Positions 1 to 7,248 of a stretch of 35,218 bases of DNA are shown one piece after another. The notes under the pieces are model-generated. The model did no database searches. It was not told where the DNA came from and saw only the letters and a program-made list of their open reading frames with translations. The translations under genes were made by a program, and so were the position numbers. This stretch comes from JAZDDE01 sp039714435 (GTDB lineage Bacteria > Gemmatimonadota > Gemmatimonadetes > Palauibacterales > Palauibacteraceae): positions 1-35,218 of the forward strand of contig JBDLJJ010000014.1 in the NCBI GenBank assembly GCA_039714435.1, written 5' to 3'. Each line of letters opens with the position of its first letter. The first letter of the stretch is position 1.

Positions 1-260
1 ATCACCCGCGACCCGATCTCCCTTTCCAACGGATGCATGTTAGGGCAAATGTGGTACACGGCCTCGACACCCTGCATGGCCCGCCCCACATCCTCATCAC
101 TTAGGAGGTCCCCGAGCACAGTCTCAGCGGCGCCCAGCTGACGGAGCTCGGGCTCCCGACCACGACCGCCGATGAAGGCCCGGACCCGGTTGCCGCGTGA
201 GGCGAGAGCCTCGGTTACTGCCTTGCCGGTCTTTCCAGAGGCCCCAGTGAGCAGAATCAA
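1..260 (-). CDS. NmrA-like NAD(P)-binding reductase, N-terminal part
   Basis: The minus-strand reading starts at a TTG (260-258) and stays open to the window edge for about 86 codons. The protein begins MILLTGASGKTGKAVTEAL, a Rossmann dinucleotide-binding loop (GxSGxxG) directly after the first beta strand. It continues with a second strand (NRVRAF) and a GDLLSDEDVGRAMQGVEAVYH segment typical of NmrA-like or atypical SDR proteins. The family binds NAD(P)H and acts as quinone or NADPH oxidoreductases or redox-sensing regulators; the substrate here is unknown. The frame has a TGA immediately upstream, so TTG is the first usable start. It lies 9 bp after the stop of the DUF4287/DUF5655 gene, so the two are probably cotranscribed. 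The C-terminus lies outside the window. Confidence 0.8.
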   Translation of the reverse strand, partial: MILLTGASGKTGKAVTEALASRGNRVRAFIGGRGREPELRQLGAAETVLGDLLSDEDVGRAMQGVEAVYHICPNMHPLEREIGSRV

Positions 261-269
261 AGCAACCGC

Positions 270-899
270 TCACACATCGATTCGGTAGGCGACATCCAAC
301 CAATCCTCCACCTCGTCATCGACGTCGCGCATGCTGTGGATTTCGAAGCAGTGGGTAATTCGGCTTCGGTACGCACCGCCCGTCTCGCTCAGGCGACGGG
401 AGACTCGGCCGGCGGCGTCTCGCAGCGCCAGATTGAGCTTGAGCCTCATGTGACTGTAGGGGCGGATCTCCGCGATCAGGTGCTTGCGGTAGATCGGCAC
501 CAGCATCGTGCGCGGGCAAATATGGATGTCGTGCCCAAGGTCGATGACCATTTCGATGAGGCGATCGTGGATGGGACGCAGGGGCTCTTTTTCGCCCGAG
601 TACAGCGAATCGATGAAGCCGGGCGCCGCTTCCAGGTAGGCGTCCGGATCGATCGTGGTGCGTCTACCTGCTGCGTAGTCGATGATCATCAGCAGCGTCG
701 TTCCATGCAGATCGTGTTCGTCGGCCAGCCAGGCCCTCCGGGCCGCATCACTGCTCGGACCGGAGGCCCGGACGAAGTCCGCCCAGGCTTCCAGCGAACG
801 GCCCGTACGGGCAGCCATTTTCTTTCCCACAGCCTGCGCGTAGCGCACAGCCGGATGAACACTGTATAAACCTCTCTGGCCGCCCGCTGCCTCGGGCAT
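270..899 (-). CDS. DUF4287/DUF5655-domain protein
   Basis: About 209 residues. The first third (AARTGRSLEAWADFVRASGP, then a WLADEHDLHGTT segment) matches the DUF4287 pattern. The C-terminal half (LRPIHDRLIEMVIDLGHDI, a central RKHLIAEIRP, then MRLKLNLAL) matches DUF5655, a pairing often found in one small cytoplasmic protein of unknown function. The reading extends upstream to an ATG at 1052, but that extra part is Arg/Gly-rich, unlike the family, and lacks a ribosome site. The ATG at 899 follows GAGGAGGCGGG, so I chose it. No catalytic motif is visible. It precedes the NmrA-like gene by 9 bp and diverges from the radical SAM gene. Confidence 0.72.
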   Translation of the reverse strand: MPEAAGGQRGLYSVHPAVRYAQAVGKKMAARTGRSLEAWADFVRASGPSSDAARRAWLADEHDLHGTTLLMIIDYAAGRRTTIDPDAYLEAAPGFIDSLYSGEKEPLRPIHDRLIEMVIDLGHDIHICPRTMLVPIYRKHLIAEIRPYSHMRLKLNLALRDAAGRVSRRLSETGGAYRSRITHCFEIHSMRDVDDEVEDWLDVAYRIDV

Positions 900-1112
900 C
901 CCGCCTCCTCGCTGAGCCTGCCTCACCCCTTTTCGCCGCCAATTCCGGGCCGTTGCCGTCCGCAGGGCTTCTCTCGGACCGTACGGCAGTGTATTCTTTG
1001 TCGCACTCGCAGCGCCACTCGGTCCGATTACCCGGCGGTCACGGAGGCTCATGGCTGGTCATGACGCAGTGTACATAGCGGCATACAAGCCGCCCGTTGA
1101 GCTGTCTATTTG
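900..1112. promoter_or_regulatory. divergent intergenic region, DUF5655 gene / radical SAM gene
   Basis: About 213 bp separate the chosen starts of the two divergent genes, so both promoters should lie here. The part from 900 to 1052 is also open in the frame of the DUF5655 gene and could be coding if the upstream ATG at 1052 is used. I see no convincing -35/-10 pair and no strong palindrome. Confidence 0.4.
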
Positions 1113-2681
1113 ATGCGCCCGCTGCGCGTGGGGATCCTGGACCTTGTGACCAAGTCGCCCACCCGGTCACTGTGGGCCAGGGTGATGCATCCCAATCTCG
1201 CCAGCATCATGCCTCAGGCAGTAGGCGCATGGTGTCAGCAAGCCGGCCATGAGGTCACTTTCGTTTGCTTTACCGGCCCGGAAGATCTGGTGTCCGATTT
1301 CCCGGACGACATGGATATCCTGTTTATCGGGGCTTTTACCCAGGCGGCGCAGCTTTCCTACGCGCTCAGCAACCTGTTCCGGCAGCGTGGCGTGGTAACA
1401 GTGCTCGGAGGTCCGCACGCCCGGTGCTATCCGGACGACGCGGTCAAATACTTCGACTACGTTCTGGGTTTCACTAGCCGCGAGATGGTAGAGGAAGTTC
1501 TTCAGGACTGCCGTTCGCAGCCCGAGGAAGGCCGTCAGATGTGCGCCGGCGTACAGCCGGCCCAGCTCCCGTCCGTGGAGGAGCGTTGGCCATTCCTGGA
1601 GCCGACCATAGCCAAGTCGCCCACCAGGATCAAAGCCGCACCCATGCTCAGCAGCCTTGGCTGCCCCTACACTTGTTCATTCTGCATCGATTCGGTCGTC
1701 AAGTACCAGCCCTTCGCCGCTGATCAGCTCCGCGATGAGCTCAGATTCATCGCCGACAAGCAGCCCGGCGCGTGGATCGGCTGGCACGATCCCAATTTCG
1801 GGGTCCGGTTCGACGAGATCATGCAGGCCGTCGAGGCCGTCGGGCCCGGACGGCTTGTGCACGCCGCGGAAAGCAGCCTCTCGCTCCTGTCCGAAGATCA
1901 TATCGTACGGCTTCGCGACGCGGGGTTCGTCGCTATCCTCCCGGGAGTGGAGTCGTGGTACAGTCTGGGCAACAAGTCGAAGACAGGTAGTAGCGCTGGG
2001 CGAGACAAGGTCGACCAAGTGTCTGCGCATTTGAATCTTCTCATGGAGCACGTCCCATACGTCCAGGCGAACTTCGTTCTCGGCCTGGACTGCGATGAGG
2101 GACCGGAGCCGTTTGCCCTGTCCAAGGAATTCGTGGACAAGACGCCCGGTGTCTTTCCCGGGTATTCCCTGCTCTCGGCGTTCGGCCAAGCGGCTCCGCT
2201 CAACCTGGAGTACCAGGAGAATGGACGGGTGCTCCCGTTCCCGTTCCACTTCCTGAACAACAACGGGGCGATGAACGTCCGGCCCAAGAACTATGAATGG
2301 CCGGAGTTCTACGACCACGTGATAGACCTGACCCGATACACGTTCTCACGCCCGCGGATTCTGAAGCGGGCCAGGGCGAACCGTGGGTTTTCGCGCTGGC
2401 TTAATGTGGTGCGGGCTGTTTCGTCGGAGGGTGCCGGACGCATCAAGTACTACTCGAAAGTCCGGAAGCTGCTGGACGAAGATCGTGACTTCAGGGCCTA
2501 CTTCGAAGGTGAGACCCGCATCATTCCCGACTTCTTCGTCGATCAGGTCAAGAGTGACCTGGGGCCGCTGTGGGAATATCTGCCTGACGGAGGTCTGTAT
2601 CACGATGAGCTGGCCTATCTGAAGAAGACCAAACGACTGCCCCTTTCAGACCCTCAGCCGCAGGCCGTCGCGGCTAACTAG
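1113..2681 (+). CDS. radical SAM protein with N-terminal cobalamin-binding-like domain
   Basis: About 522 residues. Residues 1-135 form an alpha/beta Rossmann domain like the B12-binding domain of class B radical SAM enzymes (DMDILFIGAFTQAA, then VVTVLGGPHARCYPDD). The core starts near residue 175 and carries the CX3CX2C cluster motif as CPYTCSFC (Cys185, 189 and 192, counting from the TTG at 1110). A GWHDPNFGVRFDEI strand and a PGVESW segment later in the barrel also fit. Such enzymes use a 4Fe-4S cluster and SAM, often to methylate or rearrange unreactive carbons. The usual DxHxxG cobalamin motif is not evident, so B12 use is uncertain. The ATG at 1113 is preferred over the adjoining TTG. 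The gene converges with the methyltransferase and overlaps it by 4 bp. The substrate is unknown. Confidence 0.85.
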   Translation: MRPLRVGILDLVTKSPTRSLWARVMHPNLASIMPQAVGAWCQQAGHEVTFVCFTGPEDLVSDFPDDMDILFIGAFTQAAQLSYALSNLFRQRGVVTVLGGPHARCYPDDAVKYFDYVLGFTSREMVEEVLQDCRSQPEEGRQMCAGVQPAQLPSVEERWPFLEPTIAKSPTRIKAAPMLSSLGCPYTCSFCIDSVVKYQPFAADQLRDELRFIADKQPGAWIGWHDPNFGVRFDEIMQAVEAVGPGRLVHAAESSLSLLSEDHIVRLRDAGFVAILPGVESWYSLGNKSKTGSSAGRDKVDQVSAHLNLLMEHVPYVQANFVLGLDCDEGPEPFALSKEFVDKTPGVFPGYSLLSAFGQAAPLNLEYQENGRVLPFPFHFLNNNGAMNVRPKNYEWPEFYDHVIDLTRYTFSRPRILKRARANRGFSRWLNVVRAVSSEGAGRIKYYSKVRKLLDEDRDFRAYFEGETRIIPDFFVDQVKSDLGPLWEYLPDGGLYHDELAYLKKTKRLPLSDPQPQAVAAN

Positions 2682-3772
2682 GCTGTAGCTACATAGAAAT
2701 AGTTCATCATGTCGTGTGGTAGCTCGTGCACGTCCACGTTCTGGAATCCCGCTTCCCGCAGCATGCCTTCGGCCGCCTCCCGCCCCCAGCACGTCCCCAG
2801 TCCCGCCCCATCCTGAGCCAGCGACACCGTCGTGCAGTGAGTCAGGGAGATGGTGTACAGCAGTGGGCCGAGTGGATGCTCTATGTTGTTCTCCAGCTGG
2901 CTGGAGGCCGCTATGTCCTGCATCAGAAGCGTCCCGGCCGGCCTGAGCGCGCGTCGGATATTGCCCAGAACGACAGCCGGCTGCGCCTGGTCGTGGACCG
3001 AATCGAAGCAGGTGATCAAGTCGTAGGCGCCGCTTGCCCTCATGGCTGCTGCGTCCTGTTGCTCGAAGTGCAGGTTACTGAGCCGTAGCTCCCGGCTGGC
3101 GGCACGAGCGGTTTCTACAGTCTCCCGGCACAGATCGATGCCACGAAACCTGCTGTTCGGAAAAGCGCTGGCCAGAGCGTTGAGCGCTTTGCCCTGGCCA
3201 CACCCGACATCCAGCACGTCGATTCCAGCTTCGAGACGTCCAGCCAGCCCCGGGACAAGGGGAAGAATCGCGTCGAACAGGCCCGACACCACGGTCTGGC
3301 GGCTCATCTCCGCCATAACATCATGGAAACGTGGGAAGCATTCGTATCCCAGCCCGCCACCGTTCCGAAACGATTCGACGATCCCGTCTTCCACGTCGCC
3401 CATTACGGGAATGAACTGGGCGACTACGGCCAGGTTGTTAGGGTAGGCGTTCCTGGTCAGGAAGGCCGCATGGGCAGGGGGAAGATCGTATTCGGCTCGG
3501 GCCGGATCGTAGTCGATCAGCCCACCCACAACCATAGCACCCAGCCACTCGCGCACATAGCGCTCATTTAGGCCGGCTCGTTTGGCGATGGCGGCGCTGC
3601 TGGACGGCGACATCCTGTCCATGACGTCGAACAGTCCGATCCGGTGTCCGAGGGAGATGGTAATCGCGAGCGCACCGTCGTTGAGGATCTGTAGCATTCG
3701 TCCCGCGAAGGCCTGCTCGAGCTCGCCAGGCTCCTGCCGCGCCGGGGCTTCGGGGGCCGTGATCACCGTCAT
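2678..3772 (-). CDS. class I SAM-dependent methyltransferase with N-terminal winged helix (Rv2258c-like)
   Basis: 364 residues. Residues 25-105 form the winged-helix dimerisation domain seen in Rv2258c-type and plant O-methyltransferase-type enzymes (LGHRIGLFDVMDRMSPSSSA, then AIAKRAGLNERYVREWLGAM). The catalytic Rossmann domain follows, with motif I DVLDVGCGQG at 185-194, an acidic residue after strand 2 (GIDLCRETVE) and a DLITCFDSVHD strand-4 motif. The family methylates small molecules, often secondary metabolites, in the cytoplasm; no substrate can be inferred. Its stop codon overlaps that of the convergent radical SAM gene. A perfect 7-bp inverted repeat lies 11-40 bp upstream of the ATG and may regulate it. 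The ATG at 3772 follows AGGAT. Confidence 0.88.
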   Translation of the reverse strand: MTVITAPEAPARQEPGELEQAFAGRMLQILNDGALAITISLGHRIGLFDVMDRMSPSSSAAIAKRAGLNERYVREWLGAMVVGGLIDYDPARAEYDLPPAHAAFLTRNAYPNNLAVVAQFIPVMGDVEDGIVESFRNGGGLGYECFPRFHDVMAEMSRQTVVSGLFDAILPLVPGLAGRLEAGIDVLDVGCGQGKALNALASAFPNSRFRGIDLCRETVETARAASRELRLSNLHFEQQDAAAMRASGAYDLITCFDSVHDQAQPAVVLGNIRRALRPAGTLLMQDIAASSQLENNIEHPLGPLLYTISLTHCTTVSLAQDGAGLGTCWGREAAEGMLREAGFQNVDVHELPHDMMNYFYVATA

Positions 3773-3782
3773 AAACGTATCC

Positions 3783-3812
3783 TGTGATGAGGGTTTGGTC
3801 TCCTACATCACA
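3783..3812. promoter_or_regulatory. inverted repeat TGTGATG-N16-CATCACA upstream of the methyltransferase
   Basis: Perfect 7-bp arms at 3783-3789 and 3806-3812 are separated by 16 bp and lie 11-40 bp upstream of the methyltransferase ATG. That position fits an operator overlapping the promoter. The half-sites recall CRP/FNR-type TGTGA, but the spacing is far too long for that family, so no regulator is assigned. It could equally form an mRNA leader hairpin. Confidence 0.45.
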
Positions 3813-3862
3813 ATGCGCGGTTACGCGAGCGAGTACGACAAGGCCGCCCGCCGGCTACGCGG

Positions 3863-3922
3863 CTGCGGCTGACCGGCCGCCTGCGGCTGACCCGACGGCA
3901 GCAGCTATGGCTGCGGCTGGCC
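3863..3922. repeat. 12-bp GC-rich repeat around the kinase stop codon
   Basis: CTGCGGCTGACC occurs at 3863-3874 and 3881-3892, with a one-mismatch copy at 3911-3922. On the minus strand, in the kinase frame, each copy encodes GQPQ. The third lies in the last codons of the kinase and the other two lie after its TAG stop. Confidence 0.7.
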
Positions 3923-6691
3923 CGGCCCCGCCATCACGCGAGCGAATCGGGGGTTGTCTACGAGCCCGGCCAGATCGTGGTGCGCTACAGCATGAAGCCA
4001 TGTAGTGCCACTGGCACCCGCCGCAAACGCTTCGCCGAGCAGGGAAATGGCGAGCTCCTCTTCGCCCAGGATCGCCTCGACCCGGGCCCGCGCCAGCTTG
4101 TGGGCGCCACCGTGGTAGGGCATCTCCTGGCCCAGCAGAGCATACGCCGCCTCCCTTCCCTGCAAGCGTGCGGCCGTGTAGGCGGCCAGATACTGGAAGT
4201 CGCTCCGATCCGGATAATCTGCCGCGAGCGCGTCAAACACCTCTGCCGCATCGACCCAGCGCTCGGCGTCGTACAGCGCGCTACCGAGCCAGTAGCGGTG
4301 CCCACGGTAGTCGGGATCGCTGGCCAGTTCATCTTCGAGCCATTGGATCGCGTCCTCCAGCACGGGCGCGGCCTGTTCGGCAAAGCTGTGTGCCAGCAGT
4401 GCCTCACCCGCCATCACCATTGCGGCGCCCTGGGACCAGTACGTCCGCGGAGTCAGGCCGGAGGCCGCCTCGACGGCGGCGCGCATTTCATCCACACGGC
4501 CCATAGCGGCTAGCGCACGGGCCTCCAGCACCAGGCCCAAACGCCTTTCCTCATACCTCCGCTTCATCTCGCGGGCCGCCACCAGCTCGCGCTCGTACTC
4601 CCCGAGCAGGTGAAGGCCGTGCGCGAGCTGCGTCCAGTACTGAGCCCAGCCCCGCAGCGGGCCCCTGTCGGGGTCCGCCTTCTCCAGGGCTTCCACTGCC
4701 TCCGCGGGCCTGTTCATGTGGTTGGCCTGGCGGCCAAGTGTATAGACCGCTTTGGTCTCCGGCGCCACCTCAACCGCCCTACGAATTGTCCGCAGAGCCG
4801 CTTCGCCGTCGCCGTCGACGAGCGCGGCAAGGAATTGCACACGCAGATCAGTGTATTCACTGAACCTCTCGCGAAACGGTCCGATCACGGTCAGCACCGA
4901 ATCGACACGGGCGAATTCGGATCGATTGTACAGGGCGGCCGCAGCACCGACCAAAGCAGTGGCAAAGGTCGAATCCAGCTCGAAGGCGCGGAAGAATTCA
5001 GGGATGGACGCGCCATACTCCTGAGCCTCGAACAACCGCAGACCTCTGTCATAGGCGCGGTAGGCCTCGAAGGTGGGCGGATGGTTGGCCAGGCCGGGTA
5101 CGGGGCGCAGACGCTCGTCCGCGGCCACGGCCAAGCTTCCCATCAGACGGCTACGGAGAGCCATGATGGCCGATTCGGCGGAGTCGCGGTGCGCCGACAC
5201 AGGTTCGGGAGCGCTCAGCACCGTTCCTATTTGCGGGTCCGTCACCTCAGCCTGGAATCTCAGCCGGTCTCCGATCAGGTAGTAGGAACCGGTAACTATG
5301 ATTCCCGCACCCGTTTCCGCACTCAGGAACGATGCCAGATCAACCTGAGCTCCTGTGGGTTCGTCCTCCCGGGCCCGCTGGCTAGCCTGGAGGGATGCCG
5401 GCCAGGGCACCACGGGACGGATTGCCGCCTGCTGAAGTCCCTGAGTAACCCAATCGCCGGCCAAGCGCCCGAGCGCGTCGAGTGACGGCTCGCCCGTCTC
5501 GTTGGTGAACGCGGCGACTGCCACCGAGGCGGCGAGGCCGGCCCCCGCCTCTGCGGGACCGCCTCGCCCGAACACGATCCCGAGTACGGCCACGACCACC
5601 GCCAGGCCGGCAAGCGCCCACCCACCCCGGACACGGCTGCGAGTGAACAAGGGCCTGAAGGACCCGCCCTCGCCTCGCAGCGTCCGCACCAGATCGGCGC
5701 TGTTGCAGCGGTCAGCTGGATACAGCTCCAGACAGCGGTCAACCAGATCGGCCAATTCGGGCGGGACCTCGGGGCGCTCGCGGCGAATGGCGGCGGCTAC
5801 CGCTCCACCCGTCGTGCGGCTCGCCGGCCGGTCGGTTCCGAGCACGGGAACGCGGCCCACCAGCAACTCGAATGCGATGAGGCCCCACGCGTATACGTCC
5901 GCCCGGTCGTCTACTTCTGACCATCCGGCAGCCTGCTCTGGAGCCATGTATCGGGGCGTACCGACAGCGTGTCCTGTGCGCGTCAGGTCGGCCTCGTCCG
6001 ACTCATCCGGAACCAGAGACTTGGCGACTCCGAAATCCATCAGGAAGGCGTGTGATCCGGCACAGAGGACGTTGCTGGGTTTGAGGTCTCTGTGGATGAC
6101 GCCGGCCTCGTGAGCGTGCTCCAGCGCGGACGCTATGTCCTCGAGCAGCGAAGTGGCATCCCCGAGATCGAACGCTCCCGTCTTGACGATCCGCTCGTGT
6201 AGCGTCTCGCCCACTACGTTCGGCATGACGTAGTAAAGCAGTCCGCTGGCGTCGCCCGAATCGATGAGACCGAGAATGTGGGGATGCGACAGCTGTCCCG
6301 CGATCCTCACCTCACGAAGGAACCGGTCGGCGCCGTACAGTGCGGCAATTTCCGGTTTTAGAACCTTGATCGCTACGCGGCGGTCGTGCTTTCGCTCCCA
6401 GGCCAGAAACACGACGGCCATTCCCCCGCGGCCCAACTCCTTGACGATCTCATAGCGGCCGCCGAGCGCCGCCTGCAAGTGATCAGCGAAGTCCTCAGGC
6501 GGAACGTGCAGCGGCCGGTCCAGCACTCCTTCGGCTCTCTCGTGCGCGGCCAGCATAGCCTCGACCTCGGCCCGCAGCTCAGGATCGTCTCGTGTCTGCG
6601 AAGCGAGCCAGCTGCGCCAGTCGTCTTCCGGGCGGTCCAGAACCGCGTCGAACAGCTCGGTCGCCCTGTGGAACCGATCCTCGGTGCTCAT
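3905..6691 (-). CDS. membrane Ser/Thr protein kinase with TPR-rich C-terminal half
   Basis: 928 residues. A short helical N-terminus (1-75) precedes a complete Hanks-type kinase domain at about 80-340. It has the glycine loop GRGGMAVV (87-94), VAIK with Lys109, HRDLKPSN with Asp202, DFG at 219-221 and APE at 250-252. A single membrane segment at about 358-375 puts the kinase in the cytoplasm and the rest outside. Residues 385-530 look like a TolB-N or FlgO-type domain (VAVAAFTNETGEPSLDALG). The remainder consists of alpha-helical TPR-like repeats. The ATG overlaps the TGA of the ECF sigma gene (ATGA), as expected for kinase-linked sigma systems, where the kinase probably phosphorylates the sigma factor. 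A GQPQ-coding repeat crosses the stop codon. Kinase function is certain from its motifs; the partner is inferred. Confidence 0.93.
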   Translation of the reverse strand: MSTEDRFHRATELFDAVLDRPEDDWRSWLASQTRDDPELRAEVEAMLAAHERAEGVLDRPLHVPPEDFADHLQAALGGRYEIVKELGRGGMAVVFLAWERKHDRRVAIKVLKPEIAALYGADRFLREVRIAGQLSHPHILGLIDSGDASGLLYYVMPNVVGETLHERIVKTGAFDLGDATSLLEDIASALEHAHEAGVIHRDLKPSNVLCAGSHAFLMDFGVAKSLVPDESDEADLTRTGHAVGTPRYMAPEQAAGWSEVDDRADVYAWGLIAFELLVGRVPVLGTDRPASRTTGGAVAAAIRRERPEVPPELADLVDRCLELYPADRCNSADLVRTLRGEGGSFRPLFTRSRVRGGWALAGLAVVVAVLGIVFGRGGPAEAGAGLAASVAVAAFTNETGEPSLDALGRLAGDWVTQGLQQAAIRPVVPWPASLQASQRAREDEPTGAQVDLASFLSAETGAGIIVTGSYYLIGDRLRFQAEVTDPQIGTVLSAPEPVSAHRDSAESAIMALRSRLMGSLAVAADERLRPVPGLANHPPTFEAYRAYDRGLRLFEAQEYGASIPEFFRAFELDSTFATALVGAAAALYNRSEFARVDSVLTVIGPFRERFSEYTDLRVQFLAALVDGDGEAALRTIRRAVEVAPETKAVYTLGRQANHMNRPAEAVEALEKADPDRGPLRGWAQYWTQLAHGLHLLGEYERELVAAREMKRRYEERRLGLVLEARALAAMGRVDEMRAAVEAASGLTPRTYWSQGAAMVMAGEALLAHSFAEQAAPVLEDAIQWLEDELASDPDYRGHRYWLGSALYDAERWVDAAEVFDALAADYPDRSDFQYLAAYTAARLQGREAAYALLGQEMPYHGGAHKLARARVEAILGEEELAISLLGEAFAAGASGTTWLHAVAHHDLAGLVDNPRFARVMAGPGQPQP

Positions 6692-7248
6692 GCCGGATAC
6701 AGTTCCTTGTAAAGCCAGGCGCGTGCCTTGGCCCAGTCGCGCTGGGCCGTGCGATGGGTAACGCCGAGGAGTTCACTGATTTCTCGCTCAGTCAGTCCGC
6801 CAAAGAATCTGTACTCGACTACCTTGCGCAGCCTTGGCTCCAGCGCCTCGAGCCTGTCCAGGGCGGCATCCAGAGCCAGGATCTCGTCCGTCGGCACGTC
6901 CAATCCCACCTGCTTGTTGGTCAACGTGGTGTGCGCTCGTCCCCCACCCCTCTTTTCCGCGTTCTTGCGGCGGGCGTGATCCACCAGAACCTGGCGCATG
7001 GCCCGGGAGGCCACGGCCACGAAATGTGCCCGATCCTGCCAGTCGACCTCGAGGCCACCCAGGAGCTTGAGATAGGCCTCATTGACCACGGCCGTGGGCT
7101 GCAGCGTATGGCCGGGCCGCTCCCGCCGTAGCTGCCCGCCCGCTATGCGCCGTAGCTCCTGGTAGACGAGCGGAAAGAGCCTGTCAAAGGCGTCTCGGTC
7201 ACCTTCGCGCACCTGACCGAGCAATACGGTCACATCTCCCGGTTCCAC
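6688..7248 (-). CDS. ECF-type RNA polymerase sigma factor (TIGR02999-like, kinase-associated)
   Basis: 186 residues. Region 2 covers about 20-90 (FDRLFPLVYQELRRIAGGQL, then QPTAVVNEAYLKL and HFVAVASRAMRQVLVDHAR). Region 4 is at about 130-183, with the helix-turn-helix LTEREISELLGVTHRTAQRD. The conserved LxPTALVNEAYLRL-like and DHARxxxxxKRGG segments mark the ECF group common in Acidobacteria, Gemmatimonadota and Planctomycetes. That group usually lacks an anti-sigma factor and sits beside a Ser/Thr kinase, as here. The start is GTG at 7248, directly abutting the TAG of the upstream gene. The stop overlaps the kinase start. It recruits RNA polymerase to alternative promoters; the target genes are unknown. 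Confidence 0.92.
   Translation of the reverse strand: MEPGDVTVLLGQVREGDRDAFDRLFPLVYQELRRIAGGQLRRERPGHTLQPTAVVNEAYLKLLGGLEVDWQDRAHFVAVASRAMRQVLVDHARRKNAEKRGGGRAHTTLTNKQVGLDVPTDEILALDAALDRLEALEPRLRKVVEYRFFGGLTEREISELLGVTHRTAQRDWAKARAWLYKELYPA

Noticed and set aside
4610..5485. 291-residue plus-strand reading opposite the kinase
   Set aside because: Antisense shadow of a certain kinase gene; no ribosome site or recognisable domain.
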